From an uncultured Nitrosomonadales bacterium (lineage in GTDB: Bacteria; Pseudomonadota; Gammaproteobacteria; Burkholderiales; Gallionellaceae), in NCBI GenBank assembly GCA_903915035.1, contig CAIWRI010000002.1, positions 1-50,403 of the forward strand: DNA of 50,403 bases, given 5' to 3'. The notes under the pieces were generated by a model. It was not told the DNA's origin. It saw nothing but the letters and a program-made list of their open reading frames with translations, and ran no database searches. Positions within the stretch are counted from its first letter, which is position 1. Each line of letters starts with the position of its first letter. Below, piece after piece: positions 35,354-44,740 of the stretch. A program made the position numbers and the translations under genes.

Positions 35354-35359
35354 TAATTG
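35334..35359. repeat. AATTGAT heptamer tandem repeat at the dacB stop
   Basis: Three perfect copies of AATTGAT plus a partial copy run through the last codons and stop of dacB. As the unit is 7 bases, gain or loss of one copy shifts the frame. Confidence 0.7.
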
Positions 35360-35419
35360 TCCCAGGTAGAATACGCCTGAGCTTGATGAGCAATATAACT
35401 GTATGGTGGCGATGCTAAA

Positions 35420-35800
35420 ATGCCCTGCTGGATAGTAATGCGGTCATGGGATATCTGAATCAGGATCCGGCACTTGGCTTTATTGAGCGATTTGAACAAG
35501 CCTTGCTTGAAGGTGCAGCAGTTGCTGTGATTACCACCATAGAGGTTTTAGGTTGGCGTGGGCATGATGCGGTCAGTCGGTTAAGTGCAGAAAAATTGCT
35601 GGGATGTATGGATGAAATTTCATTATCCACAGCAGTTGTTCAGCAGATCTCTTCGCACTCGTTATTCGATCAAACTTCCTGATGCAGTTATTGCCGGGAC
35701 GGCCATCAGCGATGATCTGAAACTGATGACGCGTAATCTGGCAGATTTTGAACGGGTTGCCGGATTACATGTCGTCAACCCGTTTGTCATGGCCATATAA
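35420..35800 (+). pseudogene. frameshifted VapC-type PIN-domain toxin
   Basis: The core reads LLDSNAVMGYLNQDP, ITTIEVLGWRG and LSTAVVQQ in one frame, then shifts to another reading LRTRYSIKLPDAVIAGTA and LMTRNLADFERVAGLHVV. Together these give the PIN-domain acids Asp (LLDSN), Glu (TTIE), Asp (LPDA) and Asp (LADF). The ATG at 35420 is out of frame with the core, and an in-frame TAA lies at 35416, so at least two frameshifts are present (near 35423 and near 35650). No antitoxin gene fits into the 66 bp between dacB and the fragment. It is a dead toxin half of a VapBC system. Confidence 0.7.
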
Positions 35801-35808
35801 TTTTTGCT

Positions 35809-37272
35809 TTAAAGTCCCAGTTCACCCCACATCGCATCCACTTTGGCTTTGACTGCGGCATCCATTACAATCGGCGTGCCCCATTCCCGCTGTGTTTCTC
35901 CTTGAAACTTGTTAGTTGCATCCAGACCCATTTTCCCGCCTAAACCGGATACCGGACTGGCAAAATCAAGGTAATCTATCGGTGTATTTTCTACCAGCAA
36001 AGTGTCACGCACCGGGTCCATGCGCGTGGTAATCGCCCAGATCACTTCCTGCCAGTTGCGGATGTTGATGTCTTCATCTACCACGATAATGAATTTGGTG
36101 TACATAAACTGGCGCAAAAATGACCAGATACCGAACATCACGCGCTTGGCGTGTCCGGCATATTGTTTGCGGATTGAGACAATCGCCAGGCGATAACTGC
36201 AGCCTTCCGGCGGCAGATAAAAATCGACAATTTCCGGAAACTGCTTTTGCAACAGCGGCACAAACACTTCATTGAGCGCCACCCCCAGCATGGCCGGTTC
36301 ATCGGGCGGCTTGCCGGTATAGGTGGAATGATAAATCGCATCGCGGCGCATAGTGATGCGCTCGATGGTAAAGACGGGGAAGCTGTCCTGTTCATTGTAA
36401 TAGCCGGTATGATCGCCGTAAGGACCTTCCATCGCCTCCTCCCCCGGATACAGGAATCCTTCCAGCACGATTTCAGCGGAGGCCGGCACTTGCAAGTCGC
36501 TGCCCAGACATTTGACCAGTTCGGTCTTAGAACCTCTGAGCAAGCCGGCAAACTGATATTCAGACAAACTATCCGGCACCGGCGTGACCGCACCCAGAAT
36601 GGTGGCAGGATCAGCACCGATCACCACGGCAAGGGGAAACGGGACACCGGGATTTTTTTGGCAATGATCGCGAAAATCCAGCGCACCGCCGCGATGCGCC
36701 AGCCAGCGCATGATCACCTTATTTGGTGCAATTACCTGCTGCCGGTAAACACCGAGATTCTGGCGGATCTTGTCCGGACCACGGGTGACCACCAGCCCCC
36801 AGGTAATCAGCGGTGCGACGTCCCCTGGCCAACAATGCTGAACAGGCAGTTTGCTCAAATCCACCTCCCCGCCTTCCCAGACCACGTCCTGACAGGGCGC
36901 ACTGGACAACACTTTGGGCGACATATTCAACACCTGTTTCAAAATCGGCCATTTTTCCCAGGCATCTTTAAGTCCCTTGGGCGGCTCGGGTTCTTTCAGA
37001 TAGGCTAGCAGCTTGCCCACTTCGCGCAGCGCTGAAACCGATTCTTCACCCATGCCCAGCGCCACACGGCGCGGCGTGCCAAATAAATTAGCCAGCACCG
37101 GCATAGTATGACCTGCAACATTTTCAAACAATAGCGCAGGACCTTGTGCGCGCAGCACGCGATCACAGATTTCAGTCATTTCCAGATGAGTGGAAACCGG
37201 CAGGCTGACGCGTTTAAGTTCGCCAATTTTCTCCAGCTGCGCAATAAAATCGCGCAAATCACGGTATTTCAT
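35809..37272 (-). CDS. ubiD: UbiD-family 4-hydroxy-3-polyprenylbenzoate decarboxylase
   Basis: A 487-residue decarboxylase of ubiquinone synthesis that uses prenylated FMN supplied by Ubi[22 protein letters not shown] at the N-terminus, [13 protein letters not shown], the [12 protein letters not shown] block and the C-terminal [11 protein letters not shown] are all family hallmarks, and the length is that of E. coli UbiD (497). GGAGAA precedes the ATG. It is followed in the same direction by nothing, and it converges on the vapC remnant. The prFMN-synthesising ubiX is not in the window. Confidence 0.93.
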   Translation of the reverse strand: MKYRDLRDFIAQLEKIGELKRVSLPVSTHLEMTEICDRVLRAQGPALLFENVAGHTMPVLANLFGTPRRVALGMGEESVSALREVGKLLAYLKEPEPPKGLKDAWEKWPILKQVLNMSPKVLSSAPCQDVVWEGGEVDLSKLPVQHCWPGDVAPLITWGLVVTRGPDKIRQNLGVYRQQVIAPNKVIMRWLAHRGGALDFRDHCQKNPGVPFPLAVVIGADPATILGAVTPVPDSLSEYQFAGLLRGSKTELVKCLGSDLQVPASAEIVLEGFLYPGEEAMEGPYGDHTGYYNEQDSFPVFTIERITMRRDAIYHSTYTGKPPDEPAMLGVALNEVFVPLLQKQFPEIVDFYLPPEGCSYRLAIVSIRKQYAGHAKRVMFGIWSFLRQFMYTKFIIVVDEDINIRNWQEVIWAITTRMDPVRDTLLVENTPIDYLDFASPVSGLGGKMGLDATNKFQGETQREWGTPIVMDAAVKAKVDAMWGELGL

Positions 37273-37301
37273 TTCTTCTCCTTAAATCCACTCACCACAC
37301 A

Positions 37302-38171
37302 CTAATAAATTTTTTGTTCGCATGCCGGTCGGGTCTTGAAGCGTTTGTGCAGCCAGAAGTACTGCTCGGGCATTTCGCGCGCACGAGCTTCAATGAATTC
37401 GTTCATGCGCCGCGCGTCCAGAATAGCGTCACTGCTGGGATAATTCTCCCAGGCGGGATAGAAAGTCAACAAATAACCCTCGCCTCCCGGCAGCATGCGC
37501 GTGATGCACGGCACAACGATGGCTCCTGTCATCTGCGCGATGCGCGACATCGACGTCATAGTAGCGGCAGGCACGCCGAAAAAAGGGATGAAAGCGCCGT
37601 CCTTGATGCCCTGATCCTGATCCGGCGGATAGATAAACGGTTTGCCTTGACGCATGCCTTTGAGTATCGGACGCAAGCCCTGCTGGCGGGAATAAAGCAA
37701 CTGATTGCCAAAGCGCTTACGTTTATTTAACAGCAGTTCAGTCAGATACACATTTTTCTGATTCGCATACATGCACACGCTATCCGCATGCTGAGCAACC
37801 CATTGTCCCCCCGCGTCCATCGCCACAAAATGCGGGGTCAGTAAAATTGCCGGCCGGCCTTTGATTGCCTCGAAATGTTCAATCCCTTCGACACGAATCA
37901 GGCTGTTGATACGCGCAGCGCGGCTCCACCACAAAATACTGCGCTCTATCAGGCCGCGCGTAAACATCTTGAAATGTGCCCGTAACAGTTGGCGGCGCGC
38001 TGCATCGCTCATATCGGGAAAGCATAGCTGCAAATTGATACTGCCAACGCGGCGCCGTTCAGAGGCAAGCAGATAGAGCAGACTACCTGTGAAATTGCCG
38101 ATCAGCACGATCACGCGAAACGGCAAAAAATGAACCAGCCATAAAATAAAAACACCTGAACGAACTGCCAT
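37302..38171 (-). CDS. lipid A biosynthesis acyltransferase (LpxL/HtrB family), copy 1
   Basis: A 289-residue inner-membrane acyltransferase that adds a secondary acyl chain to lipid A. One N-terminal hydrophobic segment is followed by the catalytic motif HFVAMD (H-x4-D), then FGNQLLYSRQQGLRP, PDQDQG and the C-terminal WLHKRFKTRP. The stop of the upstream copy overlaps its ATG by one base. Its motif is HxxxxD, while that of its neighbour is HxxxxE, so the two probably do different acyl transfers. Confidence 0.85.
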   Translation of the reverse strand: MAVRSGVFILWLVHFLPFRVIVLIGNFTGSLLYLLASERRRVGSINLQLCFPDMSDAARRQLLRAHFKMFTRGLIERSILWWSRAARINSLIRVEGIEHFEAIKGRPAILLTPHFVAMDAGGQWVAQHADSVCMYANQKNVYLTELLLNKRKRFGNQLLYSRQQGLRPILKGMRQGKPFIYPPDQDQGIKDGAFIPFFGVPAATMTSMSRIAQMTGAIVVPCITRMLPGGEGYLLTFYPAWENYPSSDAILDARRMNEFIEARAREMPEQYFWLHKRFKTRPACEQKIY

Positions 38172-39043
38172 TACGAGGTACTTTCCTGATCCGGCGGCAA
38201 CACGCCACGCGATACTTTATAACGGTTATAACTCCATAAATATTGCGCCGGGCACTTCATAATCATTTTTTCCAGTGCCGCATTGATTTGCAGAGGGACA
38301 GGCTGCGTATAATCGAGCAGTAAAGGCTCAAAACGAATCGCATAGCCTGCATCCTGTCGTTCAGCGCTAACCAGCAGCAACGTTGCATCGTTTGCCTGTG
38401 CCAGTCGTCCCACCAGCGTCATGGTATAGGCCGAACGGCCAAAGAAATCAGCCCATACGCCTTCGCCGCCGCCGGGTACCTGATCGGGCAACAGGCCAAT
38501 CGCCTCGCCACGCTTCAATGCCTTAAACATCAAACGCACTCCGCTTAAGTCCGCTTTGGCGAGTTTGGCCTGCCCTCTTCCGCGACCAAGACACATTACT
38601 TCTTCCAGCCAGGCAAGTTTAGGCTGCCGGTACAAAATGGTGATCGGCTTGTGCTGCGCGCAATATAGCCCGGCAAGCTCAAAACAGCCCAAATGCGGCG
38701 TCAGATAAATAATGCTTTTACCGCTGGCTTCAGCCGCTTCAAAATATTCACGTCCCTTGCATTCCACGACACTGTCCAGCACTTCCCTGTATGAACGCCC
38801 CCAAATCCAGGGCAGCTCAACGATACTCTTGCCGGCCTCATCGATCACCGCTGACAATAGTTGCCGCCCTTGCGGGTCATCCAGTGAAAAACCGGCCTGC
38901 TGCAAGTTTTCCCGCATGCGTGTGGCATACTGTTTTGACAAGGCATAAGTCAACCGCCCAAGCCATGCGCCCAGACGATGTAAAACCCGCAACGGCAATG
39001 CCGATAACGAGCGAAAAATAAGCGTAAAAAGAAGTTTAGTCAT
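38171..39043 (-). CDS. lipid A biosynthesis acyltransferase (LpxL/LpxM family), copy 2
   Basis: A 290-residue relative of the gene downstream. Membrane segment at the N-terminus, catalytic motif HLGCFE (H-x4-E), then ITILYRQPKL, LLPDQVPGGGEGVWADFFG and the C-terminal YLWSYNRYK. It is the first gene of the two-gene leftward operon and divergent from metK. Which acyl position it fills cannot be read from sequence. Confidence 0.85.
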   Translation of the reverse strand: MTKLLFTLIFRSLSALPLRVLHRLGAWLGRLTYALSKQYATRMRENLQQAGFSLDDPQGRQLLSAVIDEAGKSIVELPWIWGRSYREVLDSVVECKGREYFEAAEASGKSIIYLTPHLGCFELAGLYCAQHKPITILYRQPKLAWLEEVMCLGRGRGQAKLAKADLSGVRLMFKALKRGEAIGLLPDQVPGGGEGVWADFFGRSAYTMTLVGRLAQANDATLLLVSAERQDAGYAIRFEPLLLDYTQPVPLQINAALEKMIMKCPAQYLWSYNRYKVSRGVLPPDQESTS

Positions 39044-39112
39044 AGGATGCTGGCAAGTTTGATGGAATTTGATAGAATGTTTCTAATTATTATTAAAATT
39101 TAACGGGAAATC

Positions 39113-40276
39113 ATGAGCGATTATTTATTTACTTCTGAATCTGTATCCGAAGGCCATCCTGATAAAGTCTCAGATCAAATCTCCGATGCCATTCTGGATG
39201 CAATTCTAGCTCAAGACCCCTATGCAAGGGTAGCTGCTGAAACATTAACCAATACCGGACTGGTAGTACTGGCCGGTGAAATCACTACCACTGCCAATGT
39301 CGATTATATTCAGGTCGCGCGCAATGCCATCAAACGCATCGGTTATGACAACACTGAATACGGCATAGACTATAAAGGTTGTGCCGTGCTGGTCGCTTAC
39401 GACAAACAAAGCCCGGACATCGCGCAAGGCGTCGATCGCGCATCGGATGACTTTTTAAATCAGGGTGCAGGTGATCAGGGACTGATGTTCGGTTATGCCT
39501 GCGACGAAACACCTACGTTGATGCCGGTGGCGATTTCTCTGGCACATCAGGTGGTGCAGCGACAGGCGCAATTGCGCCACGATGGCCGTCTGCCCTGGTT
39601 GCGTCCGGATGCCAAATCACAAGTGACCATACGTTATGTGGACGGCAGACCGCATTCTATTGATACCGTGGTGTTGTCCACTCAGCATGCGCCGGAGATG
39701 ACGCTGGAAGCGATCCGTGAAGCGGTGATTGAAGACATCATCATGCCTATGCTGCCTAAAGAGCTCATCAAGGGCAACATCAAGTTTCTGGTTAATCCGA
39801 CCGGCCGCTTTGTCATCGGTGGGCCGCAAGGCGATTGCGGGCTGACAGGACGGAAGATTATCGTGGATACCTACGGCGGCGCAGCACCTCATGGCGGCGG
39901 AGCCTTCTCCGGCAAGGACCCGTCCAAAGTAGACCGCTCCGCTGCCTATGCAGGACGTTATGTCGCAAAAAACATTGTCGCGGCGGGACTGGCCAGCCGG
40001 TGTCTGGTGCAGATTTCTTACGCAATTGGTATAGCGCTACCTACCAGCGTGATGATAGACAGCTATGGCACAGGAAAAATTTCCGACGAAAAACTGACCG
40101 AGCTGGTGCTGCGTCATTTTGATTTACGCCCGAAGGGCATCGTCAACATGCTTGATTTGTTGCGCCCCATTTATGAGAAGACTGCTGCCTACGGACACTT
40201 CGGCCGCGAAGAACCCGAATTCACCTGGGAAAACACTGACAAAGCAGCCGCGCTTCGCGCGGATGCCGGGCTGTAA
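39113..40276 (+). CDS. metK: S-adenosylmethionine synthetase
   Basis: A 387-residue enzyme that makes S-adenosylmethionine from methionine and ATP. Diagnostic motifs are [32 protein letters not shown], the [19 protein letters not shown] block and the P-loop-like [16 protein letters not shown]. Full length. The 69-bp upstream region is too short and too A+T rich for a known riboswitch. A short hairpin CGGGCT/AGCCCG spans the stop codon, with CCCC/GGGG just after; the convergent gene on the other strand is a fossil. It works with ahcY and metF of the same window in the methyl cycle. Confidence 0.97.
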   Translation: MSDYLFTSESVSEGHPDKVSDQISDAILDAILAQDPYARVAAETLTNTGLVVLAGEITTTANVDYIQVARNAIKRIGYDNTEYGIDYKGCAVLVAYDKQSPDIAQGVDRASDDFLNQGAGDQGLMFGYACDETPTLMPVAISLAHQVVQRQAQLRHDGRLPWLRPDAKSQVTIRYVDGRPHSIDTVVLSTQHAPEMTLEAIREAVIEDIIMPMLPKELIKGNIKFLVNPTGRFVIGGPQGDCGLTGRKIIVDTYGGAAPHGGGAFSGKDPSKVDRSAAYAGRYVAKNIVAAGLASRCLVQISYAIGIALPTSVMIDSYGTGKISDEKLTELVLRHFDLRPKGIVNMLDLLRPIYEKTAAYGHFGREEPEFTWENTDKAAALRADAGL

Positions 40277-40296
40277 GCCCGCCCCGGAGGGGTTTG

Positions 40297-40565
40297 TCAG
40301 TGTTTCGAGGAGGCATCGTTAATATGCCGACTCAAAACATTCAAAACCGTCCGTTCGCCACGAGAATATACCTTGAATAACGCCGGCTCGATAAATGCTT
40401 CTAAATAAACCACTGCTGCCTCCGTGCCTCAAAGTTAAATTTTTGAGGCGACAACTAGCCTGACACCGGGGGGGCCAGAACGCTCCATTCAATTTCTTCC
40501 GGTGATATTTCACCAAACAGGGGGATATTTGTCAAAATGGCTGAGATATTTACTGGGTTTGACAA
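40297..40565 (-). pseudogene. decayed Crp/Fnr-family regulator
   Basis: Two minus-strand fragments lie in order. The first starts at TTG (40565) after an AGGA site and reads MSNPVNISA then ILTNIPLFGEISPEEIE before hitting a stop at 40455, matching the N-terminus of Crp/Fnr regulators. The second, in another frame, reads VVYLEAFIEPALF and RTVLNVLSRHIND to a stop at 40297, matching the end of the cyclic-nucleotide-type domain and the start of the dimer helix. The middle of the domain and the whole DNA-binding helix-turn-helix are missing. The first fragment is a confident match; the second is weaker. Confidence 0.5.
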
Positions 40566-40706
40566 AATTAATTCCTGTTTTTGATAGTAGTGCTACGTTT
40601 AAAAATTTGAGAAGTCTGCTAATTGTCCATCCGACAGGGTTAGTTTGAAGCTAACCTTGACAGTCAGTTTTGCAGAGCACGTTGATTTTTTGATTCCATC
40701 TATCTT
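40566..40706. other. spacer downstream of nnrS
   Basis: It contains a GGTTAG/CTAACC hairpin (40638-40656, 7-base loop), perhaps a weak nnrS terminator. No gene is visible. Confidence 0.35.
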
Positions 40707-41894
40707 CTATCCCGGCATGCCGTCCGCGCGCGGCTTGATAAGGATAGGCGTGTAAATCCGGACAAACATGGCAAAGGCCAACAACCAGGCCAGCTGCGCG
40801 ATTCCCAGCCACAGCAAATAATGATTGGGGACGATTATCGGCAATAACACACGGGCAATAAAGGCTGCGAGCAATAAGACGAAAGCGGGCGTCATCCGTT
40901 GCTGATTAATATCGCGACCGGTGTGCGCCAGCGAGATGCGAGCCATCATGCCCAGGGTGATCATGCCGATGCCGCCCGGCGCGAAGGCGTGGATTGCCAG
41001 ATAAGGTGACAGGGATACAAACGGTGCTATTGCCTTGAGCAAAAAACCGAACACCGCGCCGGCATAACCCAGATATAACACCCACAGCAGCGGTTTTTTC
41101 CATATCCCGCTGGTATGCCAGCCCGCCAGTCGCATCAGATGTATCGCGAACAGCAAGCCGGCAAGTACGGCGCTGGCCGTTACATTTTGCCAGAATACAT
41201 CGGCAATTAAAAACATCAAAAATACATACAAACTGGCGTGATCCAGCCAGAGTCTGTTCTTTAAAGCCACGGGGTAGCCTACGCCCCGTTCGATGAAGAA
41301 TGGCAGCACGCGCCGCGTCATGGAAAAAACCAGCGCAAGCATGACATAGAGCCCGGAATACAGCCCCCACAGGACGCCATGTTCCAGCATGCCTGATGCG
41401 CCGAGATAAAAGCTCAGGTTAGCCAGCATCATCAACACCAGTTTGGCTGCGATACCGATTTGCTTATATTGTTTTACGCGCAATACAGGAATAAAGATCG
41501 CAACGGCAAACCACACATTAAATAGTAAATCCAGCAATGCCATAGGCAGTATCTGTGACGGCATCAGCCATCCTGCCAGTCGTGCCGCCAGCCACAGCGC
41601 AGCCAGACCTGCCAGTGGATATCCCTTGAGGGTGACCAGACCTGTCCAGTTAGTCACCGCAGTCAGCAAAAAACCGGCAACCACAGCCATGCCGTAACCG
41701 AAGATCATTTCATGCGCATGCCAGTTCAGGGTGGAAAATGGCAGATGCGGCTCAGGCCAGCCATAGACAGAAACGCCAATCCAGATCAATATCGTGATCA
41801 GCGCATATATGCCTGCCAGCAGAAAAAATGGCCGCAGGCCAAGATTAAACAGGACAAATTTGCTTGTAGGGCTGGCCGGGGGGTGAATGAGCAA
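40707..41894 (-). CDS. nnrS: NnrS-family haem-copper membrane protein
   Basis: A 395-residue inner-membrane protein with about twelve hydrophobic segments. NnrS proteins bind haem and copper, are induced by nitric oxide and protect against nitrosative stress. LFNLGLRPFFLLAGIYA at the N-terminus, LNWHAHEMIFGYGMAVVAGFLLTAV, SMTRRVLPFFIERG and HAFAPGGIGMITLGMMARISLAHTGR (split by the loop) are family marks and include the conserved His residues. The start is TTG at 41894 (no ATG in frame nearby), preceded by a GAGAGA tract. It is divergent from nsrR, its likely regulator. Confidence 0.87.
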   Translation of the reverse strand: MLIHPPASPTSKFVLFNLGLRPFFLLAGIYALITILIWIGVSVYGWPEPHLPFSTLNWHAHEMIFGYGMAVVAGFLLTAVTNWTGLVTLKGYPLAGLAALWLAARLAGWLMPSQILPMALLDLLFNVWFAVAIFIPVLRVKQYKQIGIAAKLVLMMLANLSFYLGASGMLEHGVLWGLYSGLYVMLALVFSMTRRVLPFFIERGVGYPVALKNRLWLDHASLYVFLMFLIADVFWQNVTASAVLAGLLFAIHLMRLAGWHTSGIWKKPLLWVLYLGYAGAVFGFLLKAIAPFVSLSPYLAIHAFAPGGIGMITLGMMARISLAHTGRDINQQRMTPAFVLLLAAFIARVLLPIIVPNHYLLWLGIAQLAWLLAFAMFVRIYTPILIKPRADGMPG

Positions 41895-42133
41895 AATGTA
41901 TTCTCTCTTTTTATTATTTTTTTAAAACAAATGGTTAGAAGCGATTTTTTCAGGTTAATGGCTTATTGTTGCGTACCTTAAGTACCTATCTGAATGAGAG
42001 TCATATTTTACTGAATACATTTAAAAGGCCTTATAGTCTTTCAAAGATGTAAAATAGATTCGAAATAAAATTCATAACATGTATCATTAATGTATGTTAA
42101 TAAATATCATCCTATCATGTCAAGACTTTTGTA

Positions 42134-42604
42134 ATGCAGCTTACACAATACACAGACTATTCTTTGCGCGTGCTGGTTTATCTGAGCGTAAAAAAAGAGG
42201 GTAAGTCCACAATCACGGAGTTGGCAGACTTCTACGCCATCTCGCGCAATCATCTGGTTAAAGTTGTTCACCACCTCGCACAGCAAGGATTGATTGTCAC
42301 GTTGCGCGGAAAAAATGGCGGAATGACCCTGGCACGCAGGCCGGAGCAAATTGGTATCGGTGAAGTCGTCAGATTGACCGAACCGAATTTTCATCTTGCA
42401 GAATGCTTCAATGGTGATAACAATAAGTGCGTGCTGACACCCGGTTGTAACCTGACGTCAATTTTGTATGAGGCACAACAGGCATTTCTAGCCACGCTGG
42501 ATCGATATACCATTGCAGATATAATTAATCATCCCGAATTGCTGCCGATTTTATTTTTCCCCCGCAGCCGTTCTAAAATAACCGGATACGCTGCATCCTC
42601 ATGA
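42134..42604 (+). CDS. nsrR: Rrf2-family nitric-oxide-sensing repressor
   Basis: A 156-residue winged-helix regulator. MQLTQYTDYSLRVLVYLSVK and ISRNHLVKVVHHLAQQG are the NsrR N-terminus and recognition region. The iron-sulfur cluster cysteines are Cys91, Cys99 and Cys105 (C-x7-C-x5-C; E. coli NsrR has C-x4-C-x5-C). Reaction of the cluster with nitric oxide relieves repression. Its divergent neighbour nnrS is a standard target. In the 239-bp spacer AAGATGTA (near 42044) matches one arm of the NsrR site, but I see no good second arm. Confidence 0.88.
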   Translation: MQLTQYTDYSLRVLVYLSVKKEGKSTITELADFYAISRNHLVKVVHHLAQQGLIVTLRGKNGGMTLARRPEQIGIGEVVRLTEPNFHLAECFNGDNNKCVLTPGCNLTSILYEAQQAFLATLDRYTIADIINHPELLPILFFPRSRSKITGYAASS

Positions 42605-42777
42605 CAATATGCAATGATCTTTCGCTGCAGGCATGTGCCCGATGCCGGCGCTGACTTCATGCAGACTGACTTTTCGAAGACCCGGTAATATCGAATATTC
42701 CTGACATCCGCAAATTATGGCAGGAATATTTGTCTGCCTCAGGCTAAACTCAGGCAGCAAAAATTCTCTTTTGCGTT

Positions 42778-42783
42778 TATAAT
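42778..42783 (+). promoter_or_regulatory. -10 element of the ahcY promoter
   Basis: A perfect TATAAT whose expected start (about 42790) falls exactly at the first base of the riboswitch. No good -35 is seen at the right distance. An imperfect inverted repeat CTGCCT/AGGCAG (42734-42757) lies just upstream. Confidence 0.6.
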
Positions 42784-42790
42784 CCACCTT

Positions 42791-42858
42791 CTCCGAGAGG
42801 TGCTGCAGCGGGTTTGAACACCCCCGTCAGGCTCGGGATTTCGTATCAACGGCACCTG
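42791..42858 (+). ncRNA. S-adenosylhomocysteine (SAH) riboswitch
   Basis: The SAH aptamer core is present: CCGAG (42793-42797) pairs with CTCGG (42832-42836), AGGTGCTGCAGCGGG supplies the conserved joining strand and internal hairpin, AGGCTCGG ends the main stem, and GGTGC (42799-42803) pairs with GCACC (42852-42856) as the pseudoknot. It lies just before ahcY, the classic site: SAH binding turns on the gene that removes SAH. The ribosome site (GGAG, 42881) is 25 bases after the pseudoknot. Confidence 0.9.
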
Positions 42859-42889
42859 TTCATTAACCTATACAATGAATGGAGTTTGT

Positions 42890-44317
42890 ATGTACGCTGT
42901 TGAAAACGGATTCACCGACTATCTTGTCGCCGACATGTCGCTGGCATCATGGGGACGCAAGGAATTGGCCATCGCCGAAATCGAGATGCCGGGTCTGATG
43001 GCTATCCGCCGCGAGTTCGCCGTAACGCAACCGCTCAAAGGCGCGCGCATCACGGGTTCTTTGCACATGACCATCCAGACCGGCGTGTTGATTGAAACGC
43101 TGACCGCGCTGGGTGCCGAAGTGCGCTGGGCCTCCTGCAATATATATTCCACACAGGATCATGCGGCTGCAGCCATCGTTGCAACCGGCGTGTCGGTGTT
43201 CGCAGTAAAAGGCGAGTCACTTGCCGAATACTGGGACTACACCCACCGCATCTTTGAATGGAAAGATGGCGGTCTGTCCAATATGATCCTGGATGACGGT
43301 GGCGATGCGACTCTGTTGCTGCATCTGGGCGCACGTGCTGAAAAAGATGCCGCACTGCTGGACAATCCGGGTTCCGAAGAAGAAATTTGCCTGTTTGCCT
43401 CGATCAAGGCCAAGCTGGCAATCGACAGCACCTGGTATTCCACCCGTCTTGCCGCCATCATGGGCGTGACCGAAGAAACCACCACCGGTGTGCATCGTCT
43501 GTACCAGATGCATGAACGCGGTGAATTGAAATTTCCTGCGATCAATGTAAATGATTCAGTCACAAAATCCAAGTTCGATAATCTGTATGGTTGCCGTGAA
43601 TCGCTGGTGGACGGTATCAAGCGCGCGACAGACGTAATGATCGCCGGCAAAGTCGCGGTGATCATCGGTTACGGCGATGTGGGCAAGGGTTGTGCGCAAG
43701 CCATGCGCGCATTGTCAGCTCAAGTTTGGGTCACGGAAATCGATCCAATTTGCGCACTGCAGGCGGCGATGGAAGGTTATCGCGTCGTGACGATGGATTA
43801 TGCCTGTGAATATGGTGACATTTTCGTCACTACCACCGGCAACTATCATGTGATCACCCACGATCACATGAAGAAGATGAAGCACCAGGCGATCGTATCC
43901 AACATCGGCCATTTCGACAACGAAATTGACGTCGCTTCGCTCAAGCAATATCAGTGGGAAAATATCAAGCCGCAAGTCGATCATGTGATTTTCCCAGCTA
44001 TGGATGGCAAGCCCGAAAAGCGCATCCTGCTGCTGGCGGAAGGCCGTCTGGTCAACTTAGGTTGCGGTACCGGTCATCCGTCCTACGTGATGTCATCCAG
44101 CTTCGCGAATCAGACCTTGGCGCAAATCGAACTTTTCACGCGACTCGACGCCTATCCGGTCGGCGTATATACTTTGCCGAAGCATCTGGATGAAAAGGTC
44201 GCACGCCTGCAACTGACCACGCTCAATGCCGAGCTTAGCGAGTTGACTGACCAGCAGGCAGCTTACATCGGCGTGGCAAAGAATGGCCCATACAAAACTG
44301 ATCACTACCGTTATTAA
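42890..44317 (+). CDS. ahcY: S-adenosylhomocysteine hydrolase
   Basis: A 475-residue NAD-dependent enzyme that splits S-adenosylhomocysteine into adenosine and homocysteine. [16 protein letters not shown] at the N-terminus, [29 protein letters not shown] and the NAD site [15 protein letters not shown] are diagnostic, and it ends in the family's KTDHYRY. I chose the ATG at 42890 (GGAG five bases before); ATG at 42875 lacks a site. It is controlled by the SAH riboswitch. The downstream membrane protein and metF genes follow the usual betaproteobacterial order. An imperfect inverted repeat (AGGAT..GGGAA / TTCCC..ATCCT, about 44322-44375) lies after it. Confidence 0.96.
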   Translation: MYAVENGFTDYLVADMSLASWGRKELAIAEIEMPGLMAIRREFAVTQPLKGARITGSLHMTIQTGVLIETLTALGAEVRWASCNIYSTQDHAAAAIVATGVSVFAVKGESLAEYWDYTHRIFEWKDGGLSNMILDDGGDATLLLHLGARAEKDAALLDNPGSEEEICLFASIKAKLAIDSTWYSTRLAAIMGVTEETTTGVHRLYQMHERGELKFPAINVNDSVTKSKFDNLYGCRESLVDGIKRATDVMIAGKVAVIIGYGDVGKGCAQAMRALSAQVWVTEIDPICALQAAMEGYRVVTMDYACEYGDIFVTTTGNYHVITHDHMKKMKHQAIVSNIGHFDNEIDVASLKQYQWENIKPQVDHVIFPAMDGKPEKRILLLAEGRLVNLGCGTGHPSYVMSSSFANQTLAQIELFTRLDAYPVGVYTLPKHLDEKVARLQLTTLNAELSELTDQQAAYIGVAKNGPYKTDHYRY

Positions 44318-44389
44318 AAGCAGGATTGGGGAACTGAGTTAAAAGCAATTGATTTAATCCAATTCCCTATCCTAACTCCCGAATTTTAT

Positions 44390-44740
44390 ATGAAACTTAT
44401 CCTGATCTGGATACTAAACGCGCTGGCATTGATTGCCGTGGCGAACTACGTGACAGGTATCCAGGTAGACGGCTTTGCTGCTGCGCTGGTGGCCGCCTTC
44501 TTTTTGGGATTGGTCAATACACTGATTCGCCCCGTCCTGTTGCTGCTCACCTTGCCGGTAACACTGCTGACACTGGGTTTGTTCATTTTTGTGATTAACG
44601 GTTTCCTGTTCTGGTTTGCAGGTTCAGTTTTACGCGGCTTCATGGTTGACAGTTTCTGGCATGGCGTATTAGGCGCATTGCTGTACAGCGTATTTTCCTG
44701 GGCGCTGTCCGCAGCAGCTACACAATTGATGAGAAAATAA
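44390..44740 (+). CDS. small membrane protein of the phage-holin-like PF04020 family
   Basis: A 116-residue protein with four hydrophobic segments; IRPVLLLLTLPVTLLTLGLFIFVIN (interrupted by short turns) is the family core. Despite the name, chromosomal members are not lysis proteins and their role is unknown. Its stop is immediately followed by the metF ATG, so the two are coupled. Its place between ahcY and metF is conserved in betaproteobacteria. Confidence 0.85.
   Translation: MKLILIWILNALALIAVANYVTGIQVDGFAAALVAAFFLGLVNTLIRPVLLLLTLPVTLLTLGLFIFVINGFLFWFAGSVLRGFMVDSFWHGVLGALLYSVFSWALSAAATQLMRK

Noticed and set aside
39044-39112. SAM-responsive riboswitch before metK
   Set aside because: The 69-bp region is A+T rich, without the stems of any known SAM or SAH aptamer.
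41895-42133. NsrR operator between nnrS and nsrR
   Set aside because: Only one arm (AAGATGTA) is visible; CATGTAT and ATGTATG near 42080-42096 are not a true inverted pair. Noted but not annotated as a site.
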